From positions 1-37,544 of the forward strand of contig NZ_JANCLU010000031.1 in assembly GCF_024294805.1 (NCBI RefSeq): a DNA stretch of 37,544 nucleotides, read 5' to 3'. Both the position numbers and the translations under genes were made by a program. The notes beneath the pieces were generated by a model that made no database searches, had not been told where the DNA came from, and saw only the letters and a list, made by a program, of their open reading frames with translations. The stretch's first letter is position 1. Each line of letters starts with the position of its first letter. Below are positions 30,303 to 37,544 of the stretch, in pieces. This stretch comes from Alsobacter ponti (GTDB taxonomy: Bacteria > Pseudomonadota > Alphaproteobacteria > Rhizobiales > Beijerinckiaceae).

Positions 30303-31892
30303 CGGGCGCAGCACCACGCCCTCGTCGGGGCGCAGCTCGAAGTCCGCCGGCGCGGCGCGCAGCGCGGCGGGCCCTTCGGTGGAGAGCAGCATGTCGGCCG
30401 GGCCGTCGAGCCGCACGCGGCCCGGCGTCCCGCGCATGTTGAGCGCCACCAGCAGCACGTCGCCGCCCAGGCGTCGCTCGTAGACCAGCACGCCGTCCCG
30501 CGCCGAGATGCCGCGCCAGTCGCCGAGCGCCAGCGCCTTCTCGCGCCGGCGCAGCGCCAGCGCGGCGCGGGTGAAGGAGAGGAAGGAGGCCGGGCCCGCC
30601 TCCTGCCCCAGCGCGTGGCGCGCCGCGTTCGCCTCGCCGACCGGCAGCCACGGCTCGGCGGCGGAGAAGCCGGCGTGTCGCGAGCCGTCCCACGGCATCG
30701 GCGTGCGCACCTTGTCGCGGCCCTGCGCCGGGCCGGCGCGGGCGAACGGGTCGCGCTCGCGCCCGGGCGGGATGGGCGTGTCGGCGAGGCCCAGCTCGTC
30801 GCCCTGGTAGATCGTCGGCGTGCCGCGCAGCGTCAGCAGCGCCAGCATGGCGACGCGCGCCTGCCGCTCGCCGAAGCGGCTGGCGACGCGCGACTGGTCG
30901 TGGTTGCCGAGCACCCAGCTCGGCCACGCGCCGGGCGGCAGGCCGGCCTCGTAGCGCTCGGCCAGCAGCCGCACGCCCTCGGGGATCCACACCAGCCACA
31001 TCAGGTTGAAGTTGAACGGCAGGTGCACCGCCTCGAGCGCGCGCCCGTAGAAGCGCACCAGCGTCTCGACCGGCTGGTAAATCTCGCCGATCAGCACGCG
31101 CTCGCCGGGATACTCGGCCAGCACGGCGCGCATGTCGGCGACGAGGTCGAGGATTTCCGGCTGGTCGGCGCTATGCACGGTGCGCAGGCGCATGAAGTCG
31201 GGGTCGCCCTCGCGCCAGTCCGGATTGGGCGGGTCGTCGCGGAAGCGTTCGTCCTTGAGCAGTCGGTCGAGCACGTCGACCCGCACCCCGGCGACGCCGC
31301 GGTCGAGCCAGAAGCGCAGCGCGTCGAACATGGCGGCGCGCACGGCCGGGTTGCGCCAGTTGAGGTCCGGCTGCCGGTCGAGGAAGGAGTGCAGATAGTA
31401 CTGTCCCGTCGCCGCGTCGAAGGTCCAGGCCGGACCGTCCGGCTGGGCGCGCCAGTTGTTGGGCGGGCCGCCGTCGGGGGCCGGGTCGCGCCAGACATAC
31501 CAGTCGCGGCGGGGGCTGTCGCGAGAGGCGCGCGACTCGACGAACCAGGGGTGCCGGTCCGAGGTGTGGTTGGGCACGAAGTCGACGATGACGCGGATGC
31601 CGCGCGCCCCCAGCGCCGCCACGAGGCGGTCGAAGTCGGCCAGCGTCCCGAACAGCGGGTCGACGTCGCGATAGTCGCTCACGTCGTAGCCGAAATCGGC
31701 CATCGGCGAGGGGTAGAACGGCGTCAGCCAGACGGCGTCGACGCCGAGCGCGGCGAGGTAGTCGACGCGCGACAGCACGCCCGCCAGGTCGCCGACGCCG
31801 TCGCCGTTCCCGTCCTGGAAGGAGCGGACGTAGATTTCGTAGATGACGGCCTTGCGCCACCACGGGCCGTCGCCTTGGCCCGGCTCAGCCAT
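30282..31892 (-). CDS. GH13 alpha-glucosidase-type enzyme
   Basis: 536 residues with no signal peptide: cytoplasmic. The (beta/alpha)8 barrel shows DAVWLTPFYPSP, DFVPNHTS (105-111), nucleophile D206 in GVRVDVLDR, acid/base E270 in LIGEIY and D332 in GNHDQSR. This pattern is typical of oligo-1,6-glucosidase, alpha-glucosidase or trehalose-hydrolase subfamilies; exact specificity is not evident. A C-terminal beta domain ends near 530. ATG 31892 has AGGGA seven bases upstream and overlaps the upstream gene by 8 bp; ATG 31916 is in frame but lacks a ribosome site. Last gene of the operon ABC transporter-glycoamylase-GH13. Confidence 0.92.
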   Translation of the reverse strand: MAEPGQGDGPWWRKAVIYEIYVRSFQDGNGDGVGDLAGVLSRVDYLAALGVDAVWLTPFYPSPMADFGYDVSDYRDVDPLFGTLADFDRLVAALGARGIRVIVDFVPNHTSDRHPWFVESRASRDSPRRDWYVWRDPAPDGGPPNNWRAQPDGPAWTFDAATGQYYLHSFLDRQPDLNWRNPAVRAAMFDALRFWLDRGVAGVRVDVLDRLLKDERFRDDPPNPDWREGDPDFMRLRTVHSADQPEILDLVADMRAVLAEYPGERVLIGEIYQPVETLVRFYGRALEAVHLPFNFNLMWLVWIPEGVRLLAERYEAGLPPGAWPSWVLGNHDQSRVASRFGERQARVAMLALLTLRGTPTIYQGDELGLADTPIPPGRERDPFARAGPAQGRDKVRTPMPWDGSRHAGFSAAEPWLPVGEANAARHALGQEAGPASFLSFTRAALALRRREKALALGDWRGISARDGVLVYERRLGGDVLLVALNMRGTPGRVRLDGPADMLLSTEGPAALRAAPADFELRPDEGVVLRPRAAGPG

Positions 31893-33183
31893 GCGCGCGT
31901 CCCTGCGCGCGCCCATTGGCGACGGACCGCGCGCCGAGGCGCGGCGAGGCGAAGCCCAGCCGCGCCAGCCCGGCCCGCACCTCGTCGCAGCTCATGAACA
32001 GGTCCCACAGAAGCCCGGACCGGTGGTTCTCGATCATGACGACGATCGGCCCCTGGTCGATGGCCAGCGTGGACGGCGCGTACCAGCCGCGCGCCTCGCT
32101 GAAGGCGTCGCGCAGGCCGCGCTGCGTCCACAGCCGGCGCTTCAGCCGCCCGAGGAAGGTGCGCAAAGCCGCCATCGACCGGTCCGGCGCGTAGGGCATG
32201 GCCGAGAGCGCCGCGGTGGGCGAGATGACGCCGAGGTCGACGTCCGGCGCGTGCTGGTTGTAGCCGTAGTCGTCGTCGCTGGCGGTGAGTCCCCAGCAGT
32301 CCGGCCCGTAGCCCTCATAGGCGTTGGGGTTGCGCACGCAATGCTCGTAGTTGATGCGCGTGTGCGCGACGTTCTGCTCCCAGTAGTCGGCGTAGCGGTC
32401 GACCAGCCCGCGCGGGTCCAGCCCCATGAACGAGTATTGCGAGAAGCACAACGAGCTGCCGAAGTCCGGCCCGAGCGGCAGGCGGATGCCGTAGAACTCC
32501 CGTCCGTTGCGAAAGTGCGGTCCGCCGGCCCAGCCGTGGTGGTAGACCGTCGGCGGGATCGGATAGGTGGGCGACGACGCTGCCAGCACATAGGCGATCA
32601 GGCACTCGTTCCAGCCCCTGATGGGGAAGTTCATCGCCCAGCCGTTATTGGGGCTCCAGTGCCAATAGAGCAGGTCCTCGCCGTCGCGCGTGTGCCACGA
32701 CCACTCGACCTCGCGCCACAGCCGGTCGGCCTTTTGCCGGATCTCGATCTCGCCGGCGTCGTGCCCGAGGAAGTACTGGCGGCAGCACAGCAGCCCCATC
32801 ATCAGGAAGGCGGTCTCGACGAGGTCGGCCGCGTCGTCCTTGCGGGTAAAGCGGATGGCGCGCCCGGTGCGCCCGTCGAGGAAGTGCGGCAGCACGCCGT
32901 GGAAGCTGTCGGCGCGCTCCAGGAAGGCGAGAACCCGGCGCAGCCGCTCCACCGCCTCGGCGCGGGGAATCCAGCCCCGCTCCACGCCCGCGACGATTGC
33001 CATCAGGCCGAAACCCGAGCCGCCGACCGCCACCGCGTCGGGCCCGTAGCCGGGGTCGGGCGTCGAGCGGTCGAGCGCCAGTCCGGAGGGCTTGTGCGCG
33101 AACTCCCAGAAATAGCGCAAGGTCTGCCGCTGGACGGCGTCGAGCAGGGCGTCGTCGGAATCGTCGGCGTCGGGCAGGCTCAT
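31885..33183 (-). CDS. Glycoamylase-domain protein, GH144-like (possible endo-beta-1,2-glucanase)
   Basis: 432 residues. It starts with LLDAVQRQTLRYFWEFAHK and SGLALDRS, typical of the (alpha/alpha)6 glycoamylase domain family (PF10091), whose characterised members are GH144 endo-beta-1,2-glucanases. Further family-like blocks: GFGLMAIVAGVERGW, HFLD, WHWSPNNGWAMNFPIRGWNE, SQYSFMGLDPRG, DCWGLTASDDDYGY and IDQGPIVVMIENHRSGLLW. No signal peptide is seen, so it would act in the cytoplasm unless exported otherwise. The start at ATG 33183 overlaps the ABC transporter stop (ATGA). Beta-1,2-glucan or sophoro-oligosaccharide is the likely substrate by family, supported by the nearby GH3 gene. Confidence 0.87.
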   Translation of the reverse strand: MSLPDADDSDDALLDAVQRQTLRYFWEFAHKPSGLALDRSTPDPGYGPDAVAVGGSGFGLMAIVAGVERGWIPRAEAVERLRRVLAFLERADSFHGVLPHFLDGRTGRAIRFTRKDDAADLVETAFLMMGLLCCRQYFLGHDAGEIEIRQKADRLWREVEWSWHTRDGEDLLYWHWSPNNGWAMNFPIRGWNECLIAYVLAASSPTYPIPPTVYHHGWAGGPHFRNGREFYGIRLPLGPDFGSSLCFSQYSFMGLDPRGLVDRYADYWEQNVAHTRINYEHCVRNPNAYEGYGPDCWGLTASDDDYGYNQHAPDVDLGVISPTAALSAMPYAPDRSMAALRTFLGRLKRRLWTQRGLRDAFSEARGWYAPSTLAIDQGPIVVMIENHRSGLLWDLFMSCDEVRAGLARLGFASPRLGARSVANGRAQGRAHG

Positions 33184-35006
33184 GACGGGGCTCTCAGTCC
33201 GGCCGCCTCCAGCAGCGCCGGGCCGGCGTGGCTGCCGGGCTCGCAGACGTGGTGCGGCAGCGGCTGGGTGCGGTGCAGGTGGACGACGCGGCTCCAGAAC
33301 CCGTCGCGCGCCGGCGAACGGCTGGTCGCCACAACGGCGGTGCGGGGGAGGGTGCGGGCGAGCAAAGCGAGGCACGCGGCCCGCCGCGTCTCGTCGAGGG
33401 AGCTCATGGCGTCGTCCATGAACACCCAGTCCGGCGCCCACAGCAGCACGCGCACCAGCGCGACCAATTGCTGCTCGTCGAGGGGCAGGTCGCGATCCCA
33501 GCGGTTCTGGCGGTCGAGGTCGCCGATGAGATGGCCGATGCCGACCCGTTCCATCGCGTTGCAGATATCGGCGTGCGCGAAGCGGTTGGGCGGGCCCGGA
33601 TAGAGGATCACGCCGCGCAGCGTGCCGGGCGGCATGTAGGGCCGCTGCGGCATGAAGATCGAGCGGTCCCGCGCCGGCATGCGGATGCGGCCGACGCCGC
33701 GCCGCCACAGGCCCGCCAGGGTGAGGAACAGCGTGCTCTTGCCCGCGCCGGGGTCGCCGACGATCAGCACGTGCTCGCCGCGGCCGATGCGCACCGGCGC
33801 GCTCTCCACCACGGCCTCCCCGTTGCCGACCTCGATGGTGAGCGCCTCGATCGTCACCTCGTCGACGGCGTCCTCGGTGCGGACGATGTTCTCCGTCTCC
33901 GGGTCGGGCGCGTCGAGCGTCGTCAGCGCCGCGCGGATGGCGTCCACGCGCCGCAGCGTGGCCCGCCAGTCGGCGATGCGGGGGAAGTTGTCGACGTACC
34001 ACCTCAGGGACTGCTGGACCTGGTTGAACGCGCCGACGGCCATCATCAGGCCGCCGAGCGACAGCGCGCCCGCGAAATAGGGCGGGGCGACCGCAATGAC
34101 GGGCACCACCAGCGTGCCCCAGCCATAGGCGGAGGTGATCCAGGTGAGGCGGGCCAGCCGGTCGGCGAGCTTGCGGCTGATGACGATGACGCTGTCGAGC
34201 GCGCGGAAGGCGACGCGCCGCTCGTCCTCCTCGCCGCCATAGAGCGAGACGCGGGTGGCGTTCTCGCCGATGCGCACGAGCTGGAAGCGCAGCTCGGCCT
34301 CGCGGGCGTAGCGCTCGGCGTTCACCGCGATCAGCGGCGCGCCGAAGACGCGCGTGAACGCCGAGCCGACGATGGCATAGGCCAGCGCCCACCACACCAG
34401 GTAGCCTGGGATCTCGATGGTTCCGTCGCGCCAGGGAATCGACATGCCGCTCGACAGCGTCCACAGCACGCCGACGAAGGTGACGAGCAGCAGGCTCGCC
34501 TGCACCAGCCCGACGCCGAGGTCGACCGTCAGCTCGGTGAGGTGACGGGCGTCCTCGTGAATCCGCTGGTCCGGATGCTCGCCGACCTGGGTCGACAGGG
34601 TGAGCTGGTAGACGCGCAGCGGCGCAAGCCACGAGTCCAGCAGGCTGCGCGTCACCATCTCGCGCAGCACCACTTTCATGCGTTCCTGCAGCCAGGTCTG
34701 CGCGACGACGAACACCAGCAGGCCGGTGACGATGGCGGCGAAGACGAAGAGCTCGCGCACGAAGCTCGGAATGTCGCGCTGGCCGATGGCGTCGAAGAAC
34801 GCCCCCTGCCACGTGTTGAGCCTGACCTGGAGCACGATGTTGAGGCAGATGACGAACGTCGCGCCGACCGCCATGCCGACCAGCGTGCGCACGGCGTCCC
34901 GCGAGCCGATGGACGCCCAGTGCCTGCGGAATTCCGTCCGCAACGTTCCTTCCGCGGGCGATGGGCTGCCGTCAGCGGCGATGCGGGAAGCGCTGGATGA
35001 CGTCAT
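33180..35006 (-). CDS. SbmA/BacA-like ABC transporter (fused permease and ATPase) with altered ATPase motifs
   Basis: 608 residues. The N-terminal membrane part (about 40-345) belongs to the ABC_membrane_2 type (NTWQGAFFDAI, EDARHLTE, WYVDNFPRIADWRA), as in BacA-related and YddA transporters. The ATPase part (about 385-600) has Walker A GDPGAGKST (417-425) but a signature LPLDEQQ, Walker B FMDD with D532 where the catalytic Glu is usual, and TSR (561-563) where the H-loop His should be. It may hydrolyse ATP slowly or atypically. The substrate is unknown; the operon suggests a glycan or oligosaccharide, while relatives move peptides. The start at ATG 35006 has a weak, distant AGGA. Confidence 0.88.
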   Translation of the reverse strand: MTSSSASRIAADGSPSPAEGTLRTEFRRHWASIGSRDAVRTLVGMAVGATFVICLNIVLQVRLNTWQGAFFDAIGQRDIPSFVRELFVFAAIVTGLLVFVVAQTWLQERMKVVLREMVTRSLLDSWLAPLRVYQLTLSTQVGEHPDQRIHEDARHLTELTVDLGVGLVQASLLLVTFVGVLWTLSSGMSIPWRDGTIEIPGYLVWWALAYAIVGSAFTRVFGAPLIAVNAERYAREAELRFQLVRIGENATRVSLYGGEEDERRVAFRALDSVIVISRKLADRLARLTWITSAYGWGTLVVPVIAVAPPYFAGALSLGGLMMAVGAFNQVQQSLRWYVDNFPRIADWRATLRRVDAIRAALTTLDAPDPETENIVRTEDAVDEVTIEALTIEVGNGEAVVESAPVRIGRGEHVLIVGDPGAGKSTLFLTLAGLWRRGVGRIRMPARDRSIFMPQRPYMPPGTLRGVILYPGPPNRFAHADICNAMERVGIGHLIGDLDRQNRWDRDLPLDEQQLVALVRVLLWAPDWVFMDDAMSSLDETRRAACLALLARTLPRTAVVATSRSPARDGFWSRVVHLHRTQPLPHHVCEPGSHAGPALLEAAGLRAPS

Positions 35007-35115
35007 TTCGACAGGAATCCTCGCCCGTTTGTAATCCGGATTTTTTGCAATAATCAAAACACAGGTGGAAACCGAAAACCGCCCTCCCACCGGCGGACTA
35101 TAGGCCGAGGCAGCC
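35007..35115. promoter_or_regulatory. Divergent promoter region of the glucan gene cluster
   Basis: 109 bp between the divergent ABC transporter and GH3 genes. An AT-rich core (35028-35062) contains a run of six T and is followed by GGTGG...CCACC inverted arms with AAACCG/AAAACCG direct repeats (about 35066-35094), a possible operator. Both operons could be controlled here by one regulator. Confidence 0.4.
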
Positions 35116-37251
35116 ATGAACGCATCAGGCACGCGCGTCGAACAGCTGGTCGCCGCGATGACGCTGCGGGAGAAGCTGGCGCAGCTGACGATGCTGAGCC
35201 CGCTTCCCCCCGGCGCGCCGCGCCAGCCGGACCTGGAGGCGGAGCTGCGGGCGGGATTGGGGTCGATCCTCAACGTCGTCGGGCGCGAGCGAATCGACGC
35301 TCTGCAGCGCATCGCGCGGCGCGAAAGCCGGCTCGGGGTGCCCTGCCTGTTCTCGCTCGACGTCGTTCACGGGCATCGGACCATCTTCCCGGTTCCGCTC
35401 GGCGAGATGTGCGCCTTCGACCCCGGGCTCTGGGAGGCGACGGCCGCCGCCGCCGCCCGCGAGGCGCGGCGCGACGGCATCGCGCTCACCTTCGCGCCGA
35501 TGCTGGACGTGTGCCGCGACCCGCGCTGGGGCCGCATCGCCGAGGGGCCGGGGGAGGACCCTTGGCTCGCTTCGCTCTTCGCCCGCGCCAAGGTGCGCGG
35601 CTTCCAAGGCGCGGACCCGGCGTCTCCCGGCGGACCCGACAGGCTGGGCGCCACGGCCAAGCACTTCGTCGCCTACGGCGCCGTCACCGGCGGGCGCGAC
35701 TACAACACGGTCGACATCTCCGAGCGCGCGCTGCGCTCGGTGTACCTGCCACCCTTCCGCGCGGCGGTGGAGGAAGGCGTGGCGGCGATCATGCCGGCCT
35801 TCATCGACCTCTCGGGCGAGCCGATGACGGGAAGCCGCGCCCTGCTCACCGGGCTGCTGCGCGAGACGTGGAATTTCGACGGCGTCCTCGTCAGCGACTA
35901 CAACGCCGTCGCCGAGCTGGTGGCGCACGGCGTCGCCTCCGATATCCCCGAGGCGGCGGCGCTGGCGCTGAACGCCGGCGTGGACATCGACATGGTGGCC
36001 AACGCCTATGTCGACGGCCTGGAGGAGGCGATCGGGCGCGGGCTGGTGACGACGGCCACGGTCGACGACGCCGTGCGGCGGGTGCTTCGCCTCAAGGAAC
36101 GGCTCGGCCTATTCGACGACGAGGCTGTTCCCGTGGTCGATACCGCCTCGCCGCCGCGCGCGCTGGCGCTGGAGGCGGCGACGCGATCCATCGTGATGAC
36201 CCGCAACGCCAAAGGCGCGCTGCCGCTCGCCATGGAAGGCGGGCCCATCGCCGTCATCGGCCCGCTGGCCTCCTCGCGCGAGGACATGCTGGGCCCGTGG
36301 TCGGCGCTGGGCGACATGCGCGACGCGGTCGACCTCGTCTCGGCCCTGCGGGCGACCTTCCCGACGCGTCGCGTCGACTACGCGCCCGGCAGCCGGCTGG
36401 AATCCTCCGACGAGCCCGCGCTCGACGCGGCGCTCGAACTGGCAGGCGCCGCCGAAACCGTGGTGCTGTGCCTGGGGGAGGTGCGCGACATGAGCGGGGA
36501 GGGGGCGAGCCGGGCGACGCCGGTCGTCCCCGCCGCGCAGGTCGACCTCGCGATGCAGGTGCTGGCGCTCGGCCGCCCGACGGTGCTGGTGCTGTGCTCT
36601 GGCAGGCCGCTCGTCGCGACCGAGCTTTACGCCCGCGTCGACGCCATGCTCGTCACCTGGTTCCTGGGCAGCGAGGCCGGCACGGCCATCGCCCGCGTGC
36701 TGGCCGGCGAAGCGAGCCCGTCGGGCCGCCTGCCGGTGTCGTGGCCGGCCGCCGTGGGGCAGATCCCGATCCATTACGCCGAGCTGCCGGTCGGCCGGCC
36801 GGCGAGCGCGACGGACCGCTTCACCAGCCGCTACATCGACGCGCCGGTGCGCCCGCTCTTCGCCTTCGGACACGGGCTCGCCTATACCAGCTTCGCCATC
36901 GACGAGGTGACGCCGGCGCGCCCCGCCATCGGCCCGCAGGACGGCGTGGTGGTGACGGTGCGCGTCCGCAACACCGGTCCGAACGCCGGGCGGACGGCGG
37001 TGCTGCTGTTCGTCCACGATCCGGTGGCGCGTGTGGCGCGGCCGGTGCTGGAGCTTCGCGGCGTGGCGGCGGCGGAGCTGGCGCCGGGAGCGTCCGCGAC
37101 CTTGTCCTTCGCCCTGACGCCGGCCGATTTGCTGCCGCTCGGCGCCGAGCCCGGCGCGCGGCCCGAGCCCGGCCGCATCGAGATCCTGGCCGGGTTCAGC
37201 GCCGATCCGGCGGAGCTGAAGACGGCCAGCGTCACCGTTGTGCCGGGCTGA
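35116..37251 (+). CDS. GH3 beta-glucosidase
   Basis: 711 residues with no signal peptide. The N-terminal TIM barrel has the nucleophile D261 in GVLVSDYNAV and the substrate-site block GATAKHFVAYGAVTGGRDYN. The second alpha/beta domain has the BglX-like region CLGEVRDMSGEGASR that should carry the acid/base Glu. A fibronectin III-like C-terminus spans about 600-710. Overall organisation matches BglX-type enzymes, but a cytoplasmic location is predicted, which fits hydrolysis of imported oligosaccharides. The start at ATG 35116 has GAGG five bases upstream. The 3' end overlaps the convergent kinase gene by 20 bp. Linkage specificity (beta-1,2 or other) cannot be read from sequence. Confidence 0.93.
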   Translation: MNASGTRVEQLVAAMTLREKLAQLTMLSPLPPGAPRQPDLEAELRAGLGSILNVVGRERIDALQRIARRESRLGVPCLFSLDVVHGHRTIFPVPLGEMCAFDPGLWEATAAAAAREARRDGIALTFAPMLDVCRDPRWGRIAEGPGEDPWLASLFARAKVRGFQGADPASPGGPDRLGATAKHFVAYGAVTGGRDYNTVDISERALRSVYLPPFRAAVEEGVAAIMPAFIDLSGEPMTGSRALLTGLLRETWNFDGVLVSDYNAVAELVAHGVASDIPEAAALALNAGVDIDMVANAYVDGLEEAIGRGLVTTATVDDAVRRVLRLKERLGLFDDEAVPVVDTASPPRALALEAATRSIVMTRNAKGALPLAMEGGPIAVIGPLASSREDMLGPWSALGDMRDAVDLVSALRATFPTRRVDYAPGSRLESSDEPALDAALELAGAAETVVLCLGEVRDMSGEGASRATPVVPAAQVDLAMQVLALGRPTVLVLCSGRPLVATELYARVDAMLVTWFLGSEAGTAIARVLAGEASPSGRLPVSWPAAVGQIPIHYAELPVGRPASATDRFTSRYIDAPVRPLFAFGHGLAYTSFAIDEVTPARPAIGPQDGVVVTVRVRNTGPNAGRTAVLLFVHDPVARVARPVLELRGVAAAELAPGASATLSFALTPADLLPLGAEPGARPEPGRIEILAGFSADPAELKTASVTVVPG

Positions 37252-37544
37252 AGTCCAGCGTCGGGACGAGGCGCGCCAGGCGCCCGACGTCGTCGCGCGC
37301 CGCGAGCTGCGTGCCCTCGCGCAGGCACGCGGCGGTGCCGGCGGCGACGGCGAAGGCCAGCGCCTCGGCGGCCGGCATATCGCGGCGCAGGGCGAAGAGC
37401 AGGCCGGCGAGGAAGCTGTCGCCCGCGCCGACCGTGCTGACGATGGCGGCCGGCGGCGAGCCGGCATGGTGGACGCCCGCCGCGTCGGCCAGCACCGCGC
37501 CGTCCGGGCCGAGGCTGACGGCGACGCGCGCGGCGCGTCCGTCC
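37232..37544 (-). CDS. PfkB-family sugar kinase, C-terminal part (truncated by window end)
   Basis: The frame is open to the right edge: RVAVSLGPDGAVLADAAGVH, then VSTVGAGDSFLAGLLFALRR, with the GAGD anion-hole/catalytic Asp motif of PfkB kinases (ribokinase, fructokinase, 1-phosphofructokinase). About 103 residues are visible and the start lies outside. VSTVGAGDSFLAG is most like 1-phosphofructokinases, but this is not firm. It is convergent with the GH3 gene (stop codons overlap by 20 bp). Confidence 0.88.
   Translation of the reverse strand, partial: DGRAARVAVSLGPDGAVLADAAGVHHAGSPPAAIVSTVGAGDSFLAGLLFALRRDMPAAEALAFAVAAGTAACLREGTQLAARDDVGRLARLVPTLDFSPAQR

Overview
The window is high-GC DNA (third codon positions almost all G or C) with tightly packed genes. 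Tat-exported redox enzymes, c-type cytochromes, Sox proteins, a PRC-barrel protein and a LapG-type protease with a giant RTX adhesin suggest an alphaproteobacterium, most likely a member of the Hyphomicrobiales (Rhizobiales). This is inferred from gene content; no rRNA or tRNA gene was seen. I count 28 protein genes, two of them cut by the window ends.

Left part (1-6966): a truncated unknown gene; a histidine kinase overlapping a response regulator whose output domain is a class III nucleotide cyclase (a two-component route to cAMP or cGMP); an SRPBCC-fold protein; a secreted PRC-barrel protein with its own terminator; two paralogous secreted proteins of unknown function; and a response regulator with a degenerate receiver domain and a structured 5' leader.

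Surface adhesion (7105-16588): a 2715-residue type-I-secreted adhesin with six tandem units of about 252 residues and a C-terminal RTX block. It is divergent from a periplasmic LapG-family cysteine protease. The adhesin has a PAAG di-alanine site at residues 143-146, where LapG enzymes cut retained adhesins, so the pair looks like a LapA/LapG-type attach-and-release system.

Sulfur/molybdenum redox island (16732-30263): two modules face each other. Each has a SoxY-SoxZ fusion carrier and a two-subunit molybdenum hydroxylase of the isoquinoline oxidoreductase/xanthine dehydrogenase family. The second module also carries a periplasmic rhodanese and a 74-residue secreted protein. Divergent from it is an operon with overlapping start and stop codons: a monohaem cytochrome, an FccB-like sulfide dehydrogenase flavoprotein, SoxX and SoxA, followed by a membrane-anchored trihaem cytochrome. 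Nearly all these products carry Tat or Sec signals, so the system is periplasmic. SoxB, SoxCD and separate SoxY and SoxZ are not in the window. This island is the best candidate for an undescribed system: thiol-carrier chemistry combined with xanthine-oxidase-family enzymes.

Carbohydrate part (30282-37544): a GH13 alpha-glucosidase-like enzyme, a glycoamylase-domain (GH144-like) protein and an SbmA/BacA-like ABC transporter with altered ATPase motifs form one overlapping operon. A GH3 beta-glucosidase is divergent from it, and the 3' part of a PfkB-family sugar kinase converges on the GH3 gene. GH144 plus GH3 suggests beta-1,2-glucan breakdown.
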